The translations under genes and the position numbers were made by a program. From contig JAZLLH010000054.1 of NCBI GenBank assembly GCA_045598025.1, forward strand, positions 1 through 9,291: a DNA stretch of 9,291 nt, given 5' to 3'. Positions 6,895-9,291 of this stretch are shown here, piece after piece (positions within the stretch are counted from its first letter, which is position 1; every line of letters begins with the position of its first letter). The notes under the pieces are model-generated. The model had not been told where the DNA came from. It saw nothing but the letters and a program-made list of their open reading frames with translations, and made no database searches. The DNA is from UBA1195 sp045598025 (GTDB taxonomy: Bacteria > Bacteroidota > Bacteroidia > Bacteroidales > WCHB1-69).

Positions 6895-7931
6895 CGAAAA
6901 AAGCCTTATTCATCCTCTTTATGGGAGGAAGCATCATCCTTTCCTCCTGTGTCAGCAAGCAGAAATACATGGAGAGCCAGGAGGCACTGGCATCCTGCAC
7001 CAAAGAGCGGAAAGCCCTGCAGTCAAAAGCCATGGGACTGGAAACCAGCAACAATGAACTGTCAGCAGACAAGGCCCAGATGGCTGAAAAAATCAAGAAA
7101 CTTTCGGCTGACACCCTTTCCTACAGTCGCAGATACAATGACCTTTCCCAAAGATACGAAACACTTCGGCAGAGTTTCAACGACCTCACGGAATCCTACC
7201 AGAAGCTGGATGCCACCAACAAGAAGGAATCGGCTGTCATCCTGAAAAATATACAGGACCTCCAACTCGGATTGGAAGCCAAGGAAAAGGAACTCCAACG
7301 GATGACATCCCGCAAGGAAGCCGAATTCCGGAATCTGTCCGATTCCCTGCAAATGTTGTCCGACTCCCTTCTGAAGAAGAGCATGGATTTGGAAAGACAA
7401 CAGCAGAAATTGAGCGAACTGCAGTCCGTTTTGGACAAAAAAGACGAGGATGTCCGACTGCTCAAGGAAAAAATCAAGCAGGCCCTTCAGGGATTTGACG
7501 GGAGCGGCCTGACCGTATACGAAAAGAACGGCAAAGTGTATGTGTCCATGGAAGAACAATTGCTGTTTGCATCCGGAAGTTTCCTCATTGACAAACGGGG
7601 TGAAGAAGCCCTGAAAAAACTGGCTGCCGTACTGTCTGCCGATCCCGACATCAACATCAGCATTGAAGGACATACGGACAATGTCCCGTACAAAGCCGCT
7701 TCTACCGCACAAATCAAAGACAATTGGGATTTGAGTGTCATGCGGGCCACCACCGTAGTGAAGACCCTTCTCCAATCGGGAAACATCAATCCGCAACGGC
7801 TGACCGCCTCGGGAAAAGGAGAATTCTTCCCCCTGGACAAAGCCGATACCAAGGAAGCCCGCGCCAAAAACCGCCGGACAGAAATCATCCTGACGCCGAA
7901 GTTGGACGCTCTGTTCGAAATTCTGGAATAA
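6891..7931 (+). CDS. OmpA-family outer-membrane lipoprotein with a long coiled coil
   Basis: This 346-residue protein starts with a type II signal peptide (MTKKALFILFMGGSIILSSC; lipobox L17-S18-S19-C20), so the mature form is lipidated at C20. Residues about 27-200 form a long charged helical region with heptad character (NELSADKAQMAEKIKKLSAD; LERQQQKLSELQSVLDKK), a likely coiled coil. Residues about 222-335 are an OmpA C-terminal domain, with LLFASGS, ISIEGHTDNVPY, NWDLSVMRATTVV and AKNRRTEI. D263 in HTDN and R285 in LSVMRA correspond to residues that bind diaminopimelate of peptidoglycan in characterised OmpA proteins. The protein should tether the outer membrane to the cell wall across the periplasm. 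It overlaps the sigma gene by 4 bp and is followed by xerD after 3 bp, so coexpression with both is likely. Whether it signals to the sigma factor is unknown. Confidence 0.94.
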   Translation: MTKKALFILFMGGSIILSSCVSKQKYMESQEALASCTKERKALQSKAMGLETSNNELSADKAQMAEKIKKLSADTLSYSRRYNDLSQRYETLRQSFNDLTESYQKLDATNKKESAVILKNIQDLQLGLEAKEKELQRMTSRKEAEFRNLSDSLQMLSDSLLKKSMDLERQQQKLSELQSVLDKKDEDVRLLKEKIKQALQGFDGSGLTVYEKNGKVYVSMEEQLLFASGSFLIDKRGEEALKKLAAVLSADPDINISIEGHTDNVPYKAASTAQIKDNWDLSVMRATTVVKTLLQSGNINPQRLTASGKGEFFPLDKADTKEARAKNRRTEIILTPKLDALFEILE

Positions 7932-7934
7932 TTC

Positions 7935-8840
7935 ATGAAAGAACTTTGGGAACCTTATCTGTCCGATTTCACCACTTTCCTGCGGGTTGACAAGTCCCTC
8001 TCTCCACATTCTGTTTCTGCCTATCTGCACGACGTAGGGATGCTGAGAGACTATTTGGAAAAAAACCATGAACAGATAAAACCGGAAGAAGTGGACAAAG
8101 AAACCATACGGGCTTTTCTGGAACAGACATCCCACTTGGAAAAAACTTCTCAGGCCCGACTGCTTTCCGGACTGCGGACCTTTTTCCGTTTTCTTTTGAT
8201 GGAAGACCGCATCGATGCCAGCCCGCTTGCCTTGCTGGAAAGTCCGAAAATCCGGCGGAAACTGCCTCAGGTACTCAGCTTTCCGGAAATCGAAGCTATA
8301 GAAAACAGCATGGACCTTAGCCAACCGGAAAACTTTCGGAACAAAGTCATCATCGAAACCATGTACTCCTGCGGACTGCGGGTTTCCGAGACCATCGGTC
8401 TGCGGCTGCAGGACCTGCATTTGAAGGAAGGATTTCTCAGCATCATCGGGAAAGGTGATAAGCAACGGCTCGTCCCTATCGGACAGTATGCATCCCAACT
8501 GCTGATTCTGTACATGGAAGGGGTACGGACCAAACTGCCTATACAGAAATCCGAGCAAGACTATGTATTTCTGAACCGTCGGGGACACCGGCTGACACGG
8601 GAAATGATTTTTACCATCGTGAAAAAAGCCGCCGCTGAAGCCGGCATTTCCAAAAATGTCAGTCCTCACTCCTTCCGACACGCCTTTGCCACCCACCTGG
8701 TCGAAGGAGGTGCAGACCTGCGTTCCGTTCAGGAAATGCTGGGACACAAAAACATCACCACAACAGAAATATACACCCATTTGGACCGCCGTTTTTTGGA
8801 AGAAACCATTCTGAATTTTCATCCGAGATATAAAAAATAA
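7935..8840 (+). CDS. xerD: Tyrosine recombinase XerD (chromosome dimer resolution)
   Basis: This 301-residue protein is full length for XerC/XerD (E. coli XerD is 298). The N-terminal SAM-like core-binding domain spans about 1-100 (SPHSVSAYLHDVGMLRDYL; ARLLSGLRTFFRFLL). The catalytic domain holds the complete active site: R149 (CGLRVSE), K173 (IGKGDK), H245 and R248 (SPHSFRHAFATHL), H271 (MLGHKN) and the nucleophile Y280 (TTEIYTHLD). These positions match E. coli XerD with an offset of one. With a XerC partner it would resolve chromosome dimers at dif. The family cannot be split into XerC or XerD with certainty here; XerD is favoured by the spacing and by the C-terminal LEETILNFHPR segment. 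It is the last gene of a packed cluster, 3 bp after the OmpA lipoprotein gene. No phage-type features are present, so a housekeeping role is likelier than an integrase. Confidence 0.92.
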   Translation: MKELWEPYLSDFTTFLRVDKSLSPHSVSAYLHDVGMLRDYLEKNHEQIKPEEVDKETIRAFLEQTSHLEKTSQARLLSGLRTFFRFLLMEDRIDASPLALLESPKIRRKLPQVLSFPEIEAIENSMDLSQPENFRNKVIIETMYSCGLRVSETIGLRLQDLHLKEGFLSIIGKGDKQRLVPIGQYASQLLILYMEGVRTKLPIQKSEQDYVFLNRRGHRLTREMIFTIVKKAAAEAGISKNVSPHSFRHAFATHLVEGGADLRSVQEMLGHKNITTTEIYTHLDRRFLEETILNFHPRYKK

Positions 8841-8856
8841 TTGGTTCTCAAATCAA

Positions 8857-8902
8857 TACAATATGTAAAAAATATTTTGACAAACGGTCCGAACATATTG
8901 TA
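8857..8902. repeat. 10-bp perfect inverted repeat between xerD and tRNA-Lys
   Basis: TACAATATGT (8857-8866) and ACATATTGTA (8893-8902) are perfect inverted copies 26 bp apart. The second half ends 8 bp before the -7 element at 8911. A TTGACA lies between the arms (8877-8882). The spacing does not fit dif (arms about 11 bp, spacer about 6). It may be a regulator site or a weak hairpin; neither is proven. Confidence 0.45.
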
Positions 8903-8910
8903 AAAATGTC

Positions 8911-8918
8911 TACTTTTG
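8911..8918 (+). promoter_or_regulatory. -7 promoter element of tRNA-Lys
   Basis: TACTTTTG matches TAnnTTTG exactly and is 19 bp before the tRNA 5' end. It is part of the same 10-mer (TACTTTTGCA) as the promoters at 3812 and 6154. No TTTG lies at the usual 19-23 bp distance upstream; the nearest, at 8876-8879, is 31 bp away. Confidence 0.6.
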
Positions 8919-8937
8919 CATTCACAAAAAATGACCG

Positions 8938-9010
8938 GTTTCAGTAGCTCAGCAGGTAGAGCACATCCCTTTTAAGGATGGGGTCCTGGGTTCGAGCCCC
9001 AGCTGGAACA
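8938..9010 (+). tRNA. tRNA-Lys (anticodon UUU)
   Basis: A full 73-nt cloverleaf folds by eye. The acceptor GTTTCAG (8938-8944) pairs with CTGGAAC (9003-9009) through one T-G wobble, and A9010 is the discriminator. The D stem is GCTC/GAGC (8947-8950, 8959-8962). The anticodon stem is CATCC/GGATG (8964-8968, 8976-8980) with loop CTTTTAA, which puts TTT at 8971-8973. The T stem is CTGGG/CCCAG (8986-8990, 8998-9002) around TTCGAGC. CCA is not encoded (CTA follows), so it must be added after transcription. Confidence 0.96.
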
Positions 9011-9023
9011 CTAGGGTTAGTGG

Positions 9024-9060
9024 GCCCTTCGAACTTTTATAGTTCGGGGGGCTTTTTTTT
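9024..9060 (+). terminator. Rho-independent terminator after tRNA-Lys
   Basis: GCCCTTCGAAC (9024-9034) pairs over 11 bp with GTTCGGGGGGC (9042-9052), including two T-G wobbles, around a 7-base loop. Eight T residues follow (9053-9060). A second T-run at 9067-9074 adds to it. It ends the tRNA transcript. Confidence 0.9.
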
Positions 9061-9088
9061 GTGCTCTTTTTTTTGCCAAAATACGAAA

Positions 9089-9122
9089 AAAGGCGGGTAA
9101 AAAGGCGGGTATACCCGCCTTT
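9089..9122. repeat. GC-rich direct repeat plus 22-bp perfect palindrome
   Basis: AAAGGCGGGTA occurs at 9089-9099 and 9101-9111, and its inverse TACCCGCCTTT at 9112-9122. Bases 9101-9122 are a perfect 22-bp palindrome. On the minus strand the GGCGGG-TATA-CCCGCC hairpin is followed by TTTTT, so it could terminate leftward transcripts. It could also be a protein-binding or recombination site. The rest of 9061-9267 holds no gene that I can support. Confidence 0.6.
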
Positions 9123-9222
9123 GACACATCGGAATGCGGCCGGAGCCTACACCTGACTTTGACAGCCAAAATTCAGTATCATTGTAAATTATTGAAAAAC
9201 ATAAATATCGGAAAATAGTCTC

Positions 9223-9238
9223 GGTGCCTTGGGTGCCT
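9223..9238. repeat. Short tandem repeat GGTGCCT
   Basis: GGTGCCT appears at 9223-9229 and again at 9232-9238, about 30 bp before the putative transposase start. It could lie at or near the end of an insertion sequence, but the far end is outside the window and cannot be compared. Confidence 0.3.
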
Positions 9239-9255
9239 CGCTTCCAAAAAATGAC

Positions 9256-9263
9256 TATCTTTG
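9256..9263 (+). promoter_or_regulatory. -7 promoter element upstream of the last open frame
   Basis: TATCTTTG fits TAnnTTTG exactly and ends 4 bp before the ATG at 9268. A TTG at 9229-9231 lies 24 bp upstream as a possible -33 element. The transcript leader would be very short. Confidence 0.45.
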
Positions 9264-9267
9264 CGGC

Positions 9268-9291
9268 ATGTTTGTGCGCAAAAAAGTTAAC
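9268..9291 (+). CDS. Start of a possible IS1634/IS4-type transposase (8 codons visible)
   Basis: ATG at 9268 opens the peptide MFVRKKVN, which runs to the window end. From memory, many Bacteroidota IS1634/IS4-group transposases begin with MFVRKK-N followed by a KSG segment. The consensus -7 element directly upstream supports a real start. With eight residues this is only a suggestion; a different gene or a chance match is possible. If correct, an insertion sequence sits about 260 bp past the 3' end of tRNA-Lys. Confidence 0.42.

Noticed and set aside
7062..8822. Minus-strand open frame of 586 codons opposite the OmpA lipoprotein and xerD genes
   Set aside because: It lies wholly antisense to two genes with complete family motifs. 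Its translation is rich in Phe, Gln and Gly without any recognisable domain, as expected from the complement of these codons.
8841..8937. Possible dif site next to xerD
   Set aside because: The only inverted repeat has 10-bp arms and a 26-bp spacer, unlike the roughly 28-bp dif layout, and it lies upstream of a tRNA promoter element.

Overview
The window looks like a Bacteroidota chromosome, most likely a Bacteroidales-type commensal that uses the type IX secretion system (T9SS). Three observations support this. Three transcription units carry the same Bacteroidota-type -7 element (10-mer TACTTTTGCA, fitting TAnnTTTG). A large secreted protein ends in a gliding-motility-associated (CHU_C, type B) T9SS sorting domain after SprB-like repeats. 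The Tgt protein lacks the usual zinc cysteines, as I recall for Bacteroidota Tgt. The genus cannot be fixed from this sequence.

Layout. Positions 1-3767 (minus) hold two tandem paralogs for large T9SS-exported surface proteins. The upstream gene (897-3767) is complete. The downstream one (887 to <1) runs off the window and starts 9 bp after the first stops. The N-terminal parts align without gaps at a constant 2880 bp offset. About 570 bp are roughly 88% identical, and then the copies become almost perfectly identical from position 209 down to the window edge. Upstream of the pair, also on the minus strand, lie lpxB (lipid A disaccharide synthase) and tgt (tRNA-guanine transglycosylase), 12 bp apart and probably cotranscribed from a promoter just upstream of tgt. 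A separate promoter in the 114-bp gap serves the surface-protein pair.

From 6277 to 8840 (plus) runs a tightly packed cluster: an ECF-type sigma factor, an OmpA-family lipoprotein whose start overlaps the sigma stop (ATGA), and xerD 3 bp further on. The tgt and sigma genes are divergent. After xerD come a 10-bp perfect inverted repeat, a -7 element, a tRNA-Lys(UUU) gene without encoded CCA, and a strong rho-independent terminator.

The last 230 bp look like the start of an accessory region. They hold a GC-rich repeat and 22-bp palindrome (9089-9122), a short direct repeat, a consensus -7 element, and an ATG opening MFVRKKVN. That start resembles IS1634/IS4-type transposases of Bacteroidota. 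No CRISPR array, rRNA or clearly new system is visible. The most unusual signal is the sharp identity step between the two surface-protein genes, which suggests recent recombination or gene conversion.
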